The notes beneath the pieces are model-generated. The model was given only the letters and a program-made list of their open reading frames with translations. It was not told the origin of the DNA and ran no database searches. A program made the position numbers and the translations under genes. From an uncultured Phaeodactylibacter sp. (GTDB lineage Bacteria; Bacteroidota; Bacteroidia; Chitinophagales; Saprospiraceae), in the NCBI GenBank assembly GCA_913057245.1, contig CAJXNH010000003.1, forward strand, positions 1 to 64,000: a stretch of DNA of 64,000 bases, read 5' to 3'. Below are positions 17,947 to 26,816 of the stretch, in pieces (the stretch's first letter is position 1; each line of letters starts with the position of its first letter).

Positions 17947-20900
17947 ATGAATGCCCAGATCACCCTACTCCTGTTCTTAATTACTACCTCAATCGGCTTT
18001 GCGCAAAATTGCATGGCCGACTTCACCTTTGGCCCTACCGACTTAACGATTGATTTCATTGATCAGTCTTCTGCTCCAAATGGGGATCCAATTATAGCCT
18101 GGGACTGGGACTTTGGCGATGGCTCAGGTTCCACTCAGCAAAACCCGACCCACACTTTTCCTGATCCTGATAATTACGATGTTTGCCTTACGATACAGAC
18201 GAGCAGCGGCTGTACCGATCAATTGTGTATTGAGATTGAAACTTGTGTGCTGCAGCTATCGGTAAGCGTGGGCGATTGCAATGCGAATAACGAAATACCG
18301 CTTACCATCAATGTATCTGATCCCTATGATGCGGCAAGAGAAATCAACATTTCTGTCGATGGGGTGCTGCTGCCCGGAAGCCCGTTTGATATTGATGATA
18401 ATGCTCCTGTAGCTGTAAATGCTACGGTCGCGGGAGATGGGCTTACACACGTGGTAACGGTACAATCCGAAAACGTAGGCACCTGTGCTGCTACGTATGA
18501 GTTTACGGTACCGGACTGTACGTCTGATTGCTTTTTGTCAAGTATGAGCACGACTTTGGTTGGCGGGACAACGCATACGGTTGATGTGGGCGACAACTTC
18601 TTTGCGCCCCAAAATGTCACCATTGTCATCGGCGATGTAGTCCGGTTTGAATGGGTCGGTGACGGGCACTCTACGACTTCAGATGCAACAACTGGTCCGG
18701 ACAGCTGGAATTCCGGTGTAATTGGATTTGGGTCAACCTATGATGTGAATATTACAAACCCTGGTGTACACGGATACTACTGCCTGCCCCACGGTGGGCC
18801 CAACGGGCAGGGAATGGCAGGAACAATTATTGGCAACTGCCCGCCCGATGGACAGTTTACGATCTCCGTAGGATTTAGCACCTCAGTCGCAGACCCCCAG
18901 GGATATCAACTTTTAGTCGACGGAGTGCCGGTAGCCGGCAGCCCGTTTACTTATTCAGGTACCGGTGCCCAGTCTCAAACAATCAGCCTCCCGGGCGATG
19001 GGGTACAGCATGTGGTGGAAATACAGGATGTCGCGGATCCTTCCTGTACCATTTCCCGGAATTTCCTTGCACCAAACTGTGGAGCAGCGCCGGCATGTTC
19101 TCTATCGGTCACTGCACAGCAGAACGGCGGGTGCACTACAGGCAACCAGATACCATACGAACTCACCGTCAATGCGATCAATCCTGGTGCTAATGGCTTT
19201 GAGGCGCTGATAGATGGCGTTGCTGCGCCGAATGGGCCTTTTACCTATGGTACTGGTGGAATCACAACATTAATCGTAGATGTTCCTGGCGATGGAGCCA
19301 GTCATACAATTGTGGTTCAGGATGTAGCTGACTCAGCATGTTCAGGAAACACAAGTGTGACGACAACCGACTGCACCATCCCTTGTGCTATAACCAACCT
19401 GACGGCCAGCACCGGCGGCAGCGCCGTGCACACGGTCAACGTGGAAGACTTTGCCTTCAGCCCGCAGAGTATCACCATTGCTGCGGGGGACATCGTGGAA
19501 TGGGTATGGACCGGCTCGGTGGCCCATACAGCGACCTCAGATGCCACGTCCGGCCCGGACAGCTGGGACAGCGGCTTGCTGGGGCAGGGCGCCGTATACC
19601 AGTCGCCGGCACTGAGCGCCGGAGTGCACTCGTATTACTGTATCCCGCACGGCGGCCCCGGCGGGCAGGGCATGGCGGGCACCATCACGGTGCAGGCGGA
19701 CTGCACGAACGGGCAGGTGCAGGCGAACCTGAGCTTCAGCGCCAGCGGCACGGGCGTGGACGGCTATGAGGTGCTGGTGGACGGGGCCCTGGCGGGCACC
19801 TTCGCCTACGATGGCAGCGGGCAGAACAGTACCTCGGTGCCAGTGCCCGGCGACGGCGGCACGCATACGATAACGGTGCGGGATGTAGCCGACAACAGCT
19901 GCAGCGCCTCCACCACATTGACCACACCGGACTGCAATGCGCCAACCTGCCAGCTGAGCCTCTCGGCGGAAGAGACGGGCGGCTGTAACAATGGGGATAT
20001 CACCGCCACGCTGACGGTATCAGACGCAGGGGGCAGCGCCCTGGGCTTTGAGGTGCAGGTAGACGGCGCCAGCGCAGGCACGTTCAGCTACAGCGGGAGT
20101 GGCACAACTACAGTACAAATACCAATAGCCGGCGACGGGCAGCCTCATGATATCCAGATTACGGACCTGGAAGACGGCGCCTGTATGGCAGCGGCCAGCC
20201 TGACGACGACCGACTGCACCATCCCCTGTGAAATTAATGATTTAATACTCAATACTTCTGGCAACCCGGTAGTTCACACTGTTGAAGTGCAAGACTTTGA
20301 GTTTACTCCTCAGCAGGTGACCGTTGCTCCCGGAGATACTATTCGCTTCCTGTGGACAGGGGCTATTCCGCATACCACGACTTCAGATGCCACATCCGGG
20401 TCGGACAGCTGGGACAGCGGATTATTGGGGCAGGGCGCTGTTTATGACGTTGTTCTGGAGACTTTAGGCGAGCATCCATATTATTGCGTCCCCCACGGGG
20501 CACCGGGAGGCATTGGAATGGCAGGTAACATTACCGTAGAGCCGCCCTGCAATGAGGGGCAGGTCAATCTGCTGGCGACTTTCATTATCATGGGAGGGGG
20601 TAATGTTTACAATGTTTTGCTGGACGACACAGCGCTTCCGGCAGGTCCATTCCCTTACGTATCTGGCTCAGCCCAATCTGTACAAGTAGCTGTGCCGGGT
20701 GATGGTTTGGAGCACACCTTGCTCGTTCAGGATGAACAATCTGCCGGATGTGAAGCAACATTCACTTTCACAGCTCCCGAATGCAATACCACTGAGCCCT
20801 GCGGACTTACTCTGGCAGCCGAGGTGACCGAAGATTGCGATGCCAGCAATCAGGTATCCGTAGACATGACCATTGGTCACACCGGGACTACGGGAAATAG

Positions 20901-23900
20901 TTTTCAATTACTGGTTGATGGTATTACTCATCCTGACAGCCCGTTCAGCTATGCACAAGGGGGCGTCACACAGCTGTCTATCCTGCTTGCAGGTAATGGA
21001 ATGATGCGTAATTTTGAGGTGGTGGATTCAGATAGCCTTGACTGTTCGGCAACCACTACTTTGGAGGTGCCCCAGTGTGGCGCAATTTGTGAAATACAGC
21101 AACTGTCCGTCAATAGCAGCGGCGCAGCCAATCATCAGATTTTGGTGGAAGATTTTGAATTTCAACCTGCTGTTTTGACTGTAGCGCCCGGAGATACGAT
21201 TACGTTCGTCTGGACTGGCAGCATTCCTCACACCACCACCTCGGATGCCACGAGTGGCCCGGATAGCTGGGACAGCGGATTGCTGGGACAAGGGGCCACT
21301 TATCAGCTGGTTTTGAATGAAGAAGGAAGTTACCCCTACTACTGCATTCCGCATGGTGGGCCGGGAGGAATCGGTATGGCTGGAACCATTCATATTGAGG
21401 ACCCTTGCAACGCTGGTCAGGGCACCCTTGGGGTCAGTTTTGAAACCACTAACGGCAGTGCGCTTGGCTATCAGGTATTTGTAGACGGGAATTTGGTAGC
21501 CGGTCCTATTGCCTATGATGACCCGATGGGATTCAATACGACCTCAATTACTATTCCTGGTGACAGCTTGTTGCATACCCTGACTGTTCAGGACCTGGAG
21601 GTCGGCTTTTGCGCTGCGAGTACCACTTTTACAGCCCCGCTTTGTGAGGTGCCCTGTGCAATTTTGAATTTGGAGGCCAACGTTGGTTCAGGCATTGCCC
21701 ATATCATTGAAGTTAGAGACTTTGATTTCTTTCCGGCACTTACTTCTGTTAGGGTAGGAGAGACCATACGGTTTAACTGGACGGGTGCAATCCCCCATAC
21801 TACTACTTCTGATGCCAGCAACGGGCCGGATAGCTGGGACAGCGGATTGCTTGAGCAAGGGGACTCCTTTGAAGTCAATATTCAGGAGCCGGGCGAACAT
21901 CCTTATTACTGTATTCCGCACGGCGGACCGGGAGGGATTGGCATGGCAGGCATGATCGTTGCGGATCCGGATTGCATGGAAGACAGCGTTCAGGTGGCCG
22001 TAATGTTTGACGTCACCAATGGCAGTGCTCAAGGCTACAACCTGTTTATTGACGGTCAATTAAATGAAGGGGCCCCCTTCTCCTACGCTAACCCGATGGG
22101 AACCAACATGGTATTTGTCAACCTTCCGGGAGACGGTCAGCAGCATTTTATCACGGTGCAGGATTTGGAGGTTGGATTCTGTGCAGCGACCACCTCAGTT
22201 ATGGTGCCGGACTGCAGTGCGCCTTGCAGCCTAGATAGCCTGAACGTCGAATTTCCAAGCCCGGCTCTTCATGAGGTGCTGGTGGAGGATTTTGAGTTTT
22301 TGCCCGCTCAACTGGATGTGTATACTGGTGATACGGTACGGTTTGTCTGGACGGGGAGTATCCCACATACCACCACTTCAGATGCTGCAAATGACCCGGA
22401 TAGCTGGGACAGCGGATTGTTGGGGCAGGGTGCCCTCTTTGATGTGGTCCTGAATGAGCCCGGCAGCCATCCTTATTATTGTACGCCCCACGGTGGGCCG
22501 GGTGGTATTGGTATGGCGGGAGTGCTCACCGCATCGGCACCATGTGAGGGGGATAGTATCCTGACAACGATATACTTTTCTGATACCAATGCAGAGGGCC
22601 CCTTTGAGGTGAGCCTGGATGGTATTTTTTGGACTATAATTAACGGCTCGGGCAGTGCTGTTTATCTGCCTGGCGATGGGGAATCCCATGAACTTATTGT
22701 GCAGGATGCCAACGCCGTGGAGTGTGCAGATACCCTGACTTTCACCACCCCAATGTGTGATACAGACGAGCCGGTATTTTGTGGTCTTAGCCTGGTGCTT
22801 GATCAAATTAGCGGCTGTGAAGATGGAATGGTCGGCTTTGATCTGGACCTTTCTGTTATGCACACGGGGAATACCGGCTACAACCTTTTTGTTGATGGCA
22901 TACTCCAAACCGGATCGCCATTCAGTTACAACGATCTGCCTGCAATGCTTACTTTAGAAGGTGACGGGCTTCCGCATGAAATCATTGTTGCAGATGCAGA
23001 TAGTACTGCATGCGCCGATACTGTAACTGTAGTAACACCGGATTGCAGTCAGGGGTGTCTGTTAAGCTTGGATAGCCTGGGGGTAGGCCCTGCGGTCGTT
23101 CATGTGGTGGAGGTGCGGGATTTTGATTTTCTGCCGGCAGAGCTGGAAGTGGCAGTTGGTGATGTAGTCCGGTTTGTCTGGACGGGGGTCGTTCCTCACA
23201 CCGCTACAAGCGATGCCACTGCCGGACCTGATAGCTGGAACTCCGGCCTGTTGGGCGAAGGAGCCGTTTTTGAAGTGACCATTACCACTGCAGGGTCGCA
23301 CCCCTATTATTGCATACCGCACGGTGGGCCGGGCGGTATTGGTATGGCTGGCTTGATCACGGCTGTGGAGCCCTGTGCAGATGGGATGCTCAACGCAAAG
23401 GTGCATTTCCAGTCTTCTAATACAGGGGCCGAAGGCTTTGATGTCCTGATCGATGGTATGCTGACAGCCGGCAGCCCTTACCCTTACGCGGCAGGGGGCA
23501 GCCAAATGGCAGGCATTGCTATACCTGCTGACGGACAGATTCACGAGGTGCAGGTACGGGATGCATTGGAGGCGGAATGTCAGTTCACTACAGAAGTGGA
23601 GATGCCGGATTGTTCGGACCCTTGCCTGGTTTATACTGCTGGTTTTAGTGCCGCACCAACCAACAACAGCCTTGAGGTAGCCTTTACCGACGAGACGGAG
23701 CTCAATGTCACTTCCTGGTCCTGGTCATTTGGGGACGGAACAAATAGTACCGCGCAAAACCCGGTGCATGTTTTTCCAATAGCAGCCACCTATACGGTTT
23801 GCCTGACGGTAATGGACAACAGTACCGGTTGCGTGGACATGCACTGTTCGGAGGTTGAAGTAAACAGCACGCTTTGCAATATTGATTTTGCCTTGTTTTC

Positions 23901-24648
23901 CAATGGGTTGTCTGTTACATTGGTGGATGCCACGCAAAGTACTGCGCCGGTGCAGGACTGGTCCTGGAACCTTGGCAACGGGACTACTATTTCCGGTCAG
24001 GACAGTATCACCTACACTTACGATAACCTGGGAACCTACACTATTTGCCTTGAAGTGTTAGCCGATGGGTGTAGTGGTGAACTATGCCAGGAAATTGACC
24101 TTACGGATCCCTGCCTGTTGTTTGCCCCTGGCTTTACCTACACGGTTAATCCGGACAATCCATTATCGGTACAGTTTGTTGACCTGACATCAGGGATGCC
24201 CAATCAATGGCTCTGGGGATTTGGCGATGGCATGACTTCGCATCAGCAAAATCCGGCACACACCTATTCCTCTTCAGGTACTTATACGATCTGCTTACTG
24301 GTGCAGGATACGATAACGGGCTGCAATAAAGCCTTGTGTGAAAGTGTTTTCGTGGGGACTACCGGGAGTGCAGCCACCGAACAGGTCAATTACAAAGTTA
24401 CGATTGCACCCAATCCGGCACCTATGGGGCAGCCTGATTGGACGGTGTCCGGCATACATCCTGCTGATTACCAGCAAGATCTTCAGCTATTTATTTATGA
24501 CCTTCAGGGCCGGTTGCTAACAGAGGGACAGGTAAAAGGAAAACCGGATTTGGCTGTGGAAGCGCCTTTGTCGGCTTCTGCCGGCATGTATATCGTTGAG
24601 TTGCGATCCAGCCGCAGAGTCTATCAGGGCAGGGTTATCCTCCAATAA
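17947..24648 (+). CDS. Giant secreted poly-cupredoxin with seven type 1 copper domains, PKD modules and T9SS signal
   Basis: The 2233-residue protein has a signal peptide (MNAQITLLLFLITTSIGFAQ) and an N-terminal PKD domain (about 20-98, WDWDFGDGSGSTQQNP). Seven plastocyanin/azurin-type domains follow, each about 100 residues. Every copy keeps the four copper ligands: His in PHTTTSDA (GHSTTSDA in copy 1), Cys in YYC, His in PHG and Met in GMAG. The Cys ligands are residues 279, 565, 847, 1133, 1322, 1512 and 1789. Between them lie one or two Ig-like spacers of about 95 residues, giving repeat steps of 286, 282, 286, 189, 190 and 277 residues. Three PKD modules (about 1898-2140) and a type A T9SS signal (about 2150-2233, IAPNP...LFIYDLQGRLL) end it. 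It should be exported to the cell surface. Copper storage, copper defence or electron transfer are all possible. The CusB-like gene starts 11 bases after its stop. Confidence 0.92.
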   Translation: MNAQITLLLFLITTSIGFAQNCMADFTFGPTDLTIDFIDQSSAPNGDPIIAWDWDFGDGSGSTQQNPTHTFPDPDNYDVCLTIQTSSGCTDQLCIEIETCVLQLSVSVGDCNANNEIPLTINVSDPYDAAREINISVDGVLLPGSPFDIDDNAPVAVNATVAGDGLTHVVTVQSENVGTCAATYEFTVPDCTSDCFLSSMSTTLVGGTTHTVDVGDNFFAPQNVTIVIGDVVRFEWVGDGHSTTSDATTGPDSWNSGVIGFGSTYDVNITNPGVHGYYCLPHGGPNGQGMAGTIIGNCPPDGQFTISVGFSTSVADPQGYQLLVDGVPVAGSPFTYSGTGAQSQTISLPGDGVQHVVEIQDVADPSCTISRNFLAPNCGAAPACSLSVTAQQNGGCTTGNQIPYELTVNAINPGANGFEALIDGVAAPNGPFTYGTGGITTLIVDVPGDGASHTIVVQDVADSACSGNTSVTTTDCTIPCAITNLTASTGGSAVHTVNVEDFAFSPQSITIAAGDIVEWVWTGSVAHTATSDATSGPDSWDSGLLGQGAVYQSPALSAGVHSYYCIPHGGPGGQGMAGTITVQADCTNGQVQANLSFSASGTGVDGYEVLVDGALAGTFAYDGSGQNSTSVPVPGDGGTHTITVRDVADNSCSASTTLTTPDCNAPTCQLSLSAEETGGCNNGDITATLTVSDAGGSALGFEVQVDGASAGTFSYSGSGTTTVQIPIAGDGQPHDIQITDLEDGACMAAASLTTTDCTIPCEINDLILNTSGNPVVHTVEVQDFEFTPQQVTVAPGDTIRFLWTGAIPHTTTSDATSGSDSWDSGLLGQGAVYDVVLETLGEHPYYCVPHGAPGGIGMAGNITVEPPCNEGQVNLLATFIIMGGGNVYNVLLDDTALPAGPFPYVSGSAQSVQVAVPGDGLEHTLLVQDEQSAGCEATFTFTAPECNTTEPCGLTLAAEVTEDCDASNQVSVDMTIGHTGTTGNSFQLLVDGITHPDSPFSYAQGGVTQLSILLAGNGMMRNFEVVDSDSLDCSATTTLEVPQCGAICEIQQLSVNSSGAANHQILVEDFEFQPAVLTVAPGDTITFVWTGSIPHTTTSDATSGPDSWDSGLLGQGATYQLVLNEEGSYPYYCIPHGGPGGIGMAGTIHIEDPCNAGQGTLGVSFETTNGSALGYQVFVDGNLVAGPIAYDDPMGFNTTSITIPGDSLLHTLTVQDLEVGFCAASTTFTAPLCEVPCAILNLEANVGSGIAHIIEVRDFDFFPALTSVRVGETIRFNWTGAIPHTTTSDASNGPDSWDSGLLEQGDSFEVNIQEPGEHPYYCIPHGGPGGIGMAGMIVADPDCMEDSVQVAVMFDVTNGSAQGYNLFIDGQLNEGAPFSYANPMGTNMVFVNLPGDGQQHFITVQDLEVGFCAATTSVMVPDCSAPCSLDSLNVEFPSPALHEVLVEDFEFLPAQLDVYTGDTVRFVWTGSIPHTTTSDAANDPDSWDSGLLGQGALFDVVLNEPGSHPYYCTPHGGPGGIGMAGVLTASAPCEGDSILTTIYFSDTNAEGPFEVSLDGIFWTIINGSGSAVYLPGDGESHELIVQDANAVECADTLTFTTPMCDTDEPVFCGLSLVLDQISGCEDGMVGFDLDLSVMHTGNTGYNLFVDGILQTGSPFSYNDLPAMLTLEGDGLPHEIIVADADSTACADTVTVVTPDCSQGCLLSLDSLGVGPAVVHVVEVRDFDFLPAELEVAVGDVVRFVWTGVVPHTATSDATAGPDSWNSGLLGEGAVFEVTITTAGSHPYYCIPHGGPGGIGMAGLITAVEPCADGMLNAKVHFQSSNTGAEGFDVLIDGMLTAGSPYPYAAGGSQMAGIAIPADGQIHEVQVRDALEAECQFTTEVEMPDCSDPCLVYTAGFSAAPTNNSLEVAFTDETELNVTSWSWSFGDGTNSTAQNPVHVFPIAATYTVCLTVMDNSTGCVDMHCSEVEVNSTLCNIDFALFSNGLSVTLVDATQSTAPVQDWSWNLGNGTTISGQDSITYTYDNLGTYTICLEVLADGCSGELCQEIDLTDPCLLFAPGFTYTVNPDNPLSVQFVDLTSGMPNQWLWGFGDGMTSHQQNPAHTYSSSGTYTICLLVQDTITGCNKALCESVFVGTTGSAATEQVNYKVTIAPNPAPMGQPDWTVSGIHPADYQQDLQLFIYDLQGRLLTEGQVKGKPDLAVEAPLSASAGMYIVELRSSRRVYQGRVILQ
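19358..19387 (+). repeat. 30-bp direct repeat, left copy
   Basis: It is 28/30 identical to 20201-20230 and encodes the inter-domain junction TTTDCTIPC before cupredoxin 2. It marks the left edge of a GC-rich block inside the poly-cupredoxin gene. Confidence 0.85.
19388..20200 (+). other. GC-rich module block within the poly-cupredoxin gene
   Basis: Lines inside this block reach about 70-77 % G+C (for example 19621-19680 and 19741-19800), while comparable modules further on are near 45 % (for example 20881-20940). It encodes cupredoxin 2 plus two Ig-like spacers in a strongly C/G-ending codon style. With one flank the block spans 843 bp (281 codons), exactly one repeat unit. It is likely a recently gained or converted module set. 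Confidence 0.75.
20201..20230 (+). repeat. 30-bp direct repeat, right copy
   Basis: Right edge of the GC-rich block. It encodes the junction TTTDCTIPC before cupredoxin 3. No other inter-domain junction in this gene reads the same. Confidence 0.85.
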
Positions 24649-24659
24649 AATAAGAAACA

Positions 24660-25943
24660 ATGACCAGCAATCTGAAGTTAGGCATCGCCGCCGGTTTTTT
24701 GATCGCATGGGGCCTGGGGTATTACCTGGGGCAGGAGAATACGCCTGTTGCTACCCCTCATCCTAGGCAGTCTTTCGTGAATTGTGCGGCAGAAACCACT
24801 GATTATTACACCTGTAGCATGCACCTTTCTTTGGAACAGCCCGAACCGGGTCAGTGCCCGGCTTGCGGCATGAAGCTAATTAAGAAAAGGCTCCTGCCGC
24901 AGTTCAATCCCGATTTAGTCGCCTTGTCGGATGCAGAACTGCTGCTATCTGATGTGGAAACTCAGATTGTAGGCGATCCGAAGTCTTCCCGTGGCGGCAT
25001 CCCGGTATCCGGCCGCCTGAAAATACCTCCAGGCCAAATCCGCAGGCAGGCCGCAGGGATACCTGGCCGGATAGAGGCCTTATACATTACCGCTGAAGGG
25101 GATTATGTAAAAAAAGGCGAGCCCGTGGCTTCCATTTATTCCAAAGACCTGATCGCGGTAGTCGAGGCTTTTGTGCACAACACCAACTCTGAATCCATTC
25201 TGCGGGCGGCAAAGAACAACCTCAAAAGCTGGAACCTGGACCTCGAAGTCCTGCAACAGTTTGATGTAGCTTCCGGGCAGTACCGTCATCCGGTGACGAT
25301 CAGCGCAGACTATGAAGGGTATGTCCTGGAGCATTTTGTCCATACCGGAGATTATACCGCTAATGCTCACATGGTGGCACCGACTACCTTGTATACCGTT
25401 GCCAGTTTGAATAAGCTGTGGGCTGTCCTCGAAGTGTATGAACCTCAATTGTCATCGATAATGCTGGGCAGTCAGGTTCAATTGACAACAGAGGCTTTTC
25501 CTGGCGAACGCTTTGAGGGCAGGATATCCTTTATCAGCCCGGTCGTGGATCCGGACAGCCGGACCGTAGAGGTGCGGGTGGAATTGCCCAACCCCGGCCA
25601 CCGCCTGAAGCCGGATATGCTGGTGGAAGGCACGGTTGCATCGGGTGCAAGCTCTGATGATGCTTCAGTTTTGCTGCCGCGATCGGCAATCCTGTGGACC
25701 GGAAAGCGGTCTGTAGTCTATGTTAGAGATTCGGCATTTCGTCAACCGGCATTCCGGCCACGAACGGTCGTTTTAGGGCCTGCCCATGGGGATATCTACA
25801 CTATTGAAGAAGGGCTTGCCCCCGGAGAAGAGATCGCTGTGAACGGTGTATTTGCCATAGATGCCGCTGCACAGCTCAGAGGCGGAAGGAGTATGATGAG
25901 CCCCGGCAGTGTAGCGGAGGAACCCGTTGCCGCACAACATTGA
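24660..25943 (+). CDS. CusB-like RND efflux periplasmic adaptor with heavy-metal-binding domain
   Basis: The 427-residue protein has an N-terminal membrane anchor (about 7-22). A heavy-metal-binding domain at about 38-78 carries YYTCSMHLSLEQPEPGQCPACGMKL, the Cys/Met/His pattern of the CusB/CzcB-associated HMBD. The membrane-fusion protein core follows: the barrel-sandwich hybrid (IEALYITAEGDYVKKGEPVASIYS), an alpha-hairpin, the second lipoyl half and a beta-barrel (PGERFEGRISFISPVVDPDSRTVEVRVEL). Such adaptors normally join a CusA-type pump to an outer-membrane channel, yet no pump or TolC-like gene is in the window. It starts 11 bases after the poly-cupredoxin stop and is surely cotranscribed with it, so it may pass copper to or from that protein. 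Confidence 0.9.
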   Translation: MTSNLKLGIAAGFLIAWGLGYYLGQENTPVATPHPRQSFVNCAAETTDYYTCSMHLSLEQPEPGQCPACGMKLIKKRLLPQFNPDLVALSDAELLLSDVETQIVGDPKSSRGGIPVSGRLKIPPGQIRRQAAGIPGRIEALYITAEGDYVKKGEPVASIYSKDLIAVVEAFVHNTNSESILRAAKNNLKSWNLDLEVLQQFDVASGQYRHPVTISADYEGYVLEHFVHTGDYTANAHMVAPTTLYTVASLNKLWAVLEVYEPQLSSIMLGSQVQLTTEAFPGERFEGRISFISPVVDPDSRTVEVRVELPNPGHRLKPDMLVEGTVASGASSDDASVLLPRSAILWTGKRSVVYVRDSAFRQPAFRPRTVVLGPAHGDIYTIEEGLAPGEEIAVNGVFAIDAAAQLRGGRSMMSPGSVAEEPVAAQH

Positions 25944-25947
25944 CCGG

Positions 25948-25974
25948 GTTCAGCATCGGTTTTTTCCGGTTCGG
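25948..25974 (+). promoter_or_regulatory. Putative LytTR-type operator B (cytochrome operon)
   Basis: Half-sites GTTCAG (25948-25953) and GTTCGG (25969-25974) are 21 bp apart, with a T6-CC tract between as in operator A. The downstream TACCTTTG box starts 34 bases later. The site begins just after the adaptor stop codon. A short ACCG/CGGT stem before the T tract means a weak terminator is an alternative reading. Confidence 0.55.
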
Positions 25975-25984
25975 CGGAAAATAG

Positions 25985-26016
25985 TTGCCGCTGCCCTCGA
26001 TATAGGCTTACCTTTG
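25985..26016 (+). promoter_or_regulatory. Promoter of the cytochrome/YceI operon
   Basis: TTG (25985-25987), 21 bases, then TACCTTTG (26009-26016), an exact TAnnTTTG box. The predicted transcript starts close to the ATG at 26034. Operator B ends 10 bases before the -33 element, a good position for an activator. Confidence 0.7.
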
Positions 26017-26033
26017 GACTAGAAATTTAACCG

Positions 26034-26810
26034 ATGATACTAAAGCACAACAATTGGATAATCATTTTGGCAGGCGCGGTATTTTTTGCCCTCAGCCTCA
26101 ACAGCTGTAAGCATGACCCGGTATTGGGCGATGATCCGATTACGCCGGTAGATACCACTGATATCTCCAACCCGATCGACTCTACAGACAATCCGGTAGA
26201 TACTTCGGGGACGCCTTGCGATCCGGAAGTGGTATACTTTGATTTGGATGTATTGCCCATCCTGCGTTCAAATTGTGCCTTCGGTGGTTGTCATGATGAT
26301 AACAGTGCACAGGATGGTGTAATCCTGACCTCCTATACATCAGTGATCAATACAGCTGATGTCGAGGCCTTTGATTTGGATGGCAGCGATTTATACGAAG
26401 TGATTACTGATGATGACCCCGATAAACGCATGCCGCCCCCACCCAATAATCCGCTGACGAGCCAGCAGATCAATCTGATCAGCAAATGGATCTTACAGGG
26501 CGCAAAGAACGAAACCTGCAATCCCGGAGCCGGTGGTTGCGATACAGCTGCGGTCAGCTTTGCCGTACAGGTTTTACCGGTGATCAACACCAACTGCTTC
26601 GGTTGCCACAATGATGATGTGCCAAACGCTGGTATTTCCCTGAGCAGCTACGAAAAAATCAAAGCTGTCGCGGAACAAGGCTTGCTGGTTGGGGTCATCA
26701 GCTGGGCTCCCGGTTACGATCCCATGCCGCTGGGCGCACAGTCGCCGTTGCCGCAGTGTACGATTGATCAAATTGAATCCTGGGTAGCAGCAGGCGCACC
26801 TAACAATTAA
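26034..26810 (+). CDS. Di-heme cytochrome c lipoprotein with an atypical CX4CH site
   Basis: The 258-residue protein has a lipoprotein signal (lipobox Cys25, LNSC) and an Asp/Thr/Pro-rich linker to about 60. Two cytochrome c-like domains of the type often labelled planctomycete cytochrome c follow. The first has the heme motif CAFGGCH (residues 81-87), that is CX4CH, with a probable Met ligand in KRMPPPP (Met133). The second has standard CFGCH (188-192) and PMPLGAQSPLPQC. Each ends with the typical Q-I-xx-W-I-xx-GA helix. It is likely outer-membrane or periplasmic and passes electrons to the next gene's product, which starts 6 bases after its stop. Confidence 0.87.
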   Translation: MILKHNNWIIILAGAVFFALSLNSCKHDPVLGDDPITPVDTTDISNPIDSTDNPVDTSGTPCDPEVVYFDLDVLPILRSNCAFGGCHDDNSAQDGVILTSYTSVINTADVEAFDLDGSDLYEVITDDDPDKRMPPPPNNPLTSQQINLISKWILQGAKNETCNPGAGGCDTAAVSFAVQVLPVINTNCFGCHNDDVPNAGISLSSYEKIKAVAEQGLLVGVISWAPGYDPMPLGAQSPLPQCTIDQIESWVAAGAPNN

Positions 26811-26816
26811 TGTACG

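Noticed and set aside
19537-20081. Several minus-strand frames in the GC-rich block
   Set aside because: High G+C lowers stop frequency, so long spurious frames are expected; the + strand frame is a clear cupredoxin module.
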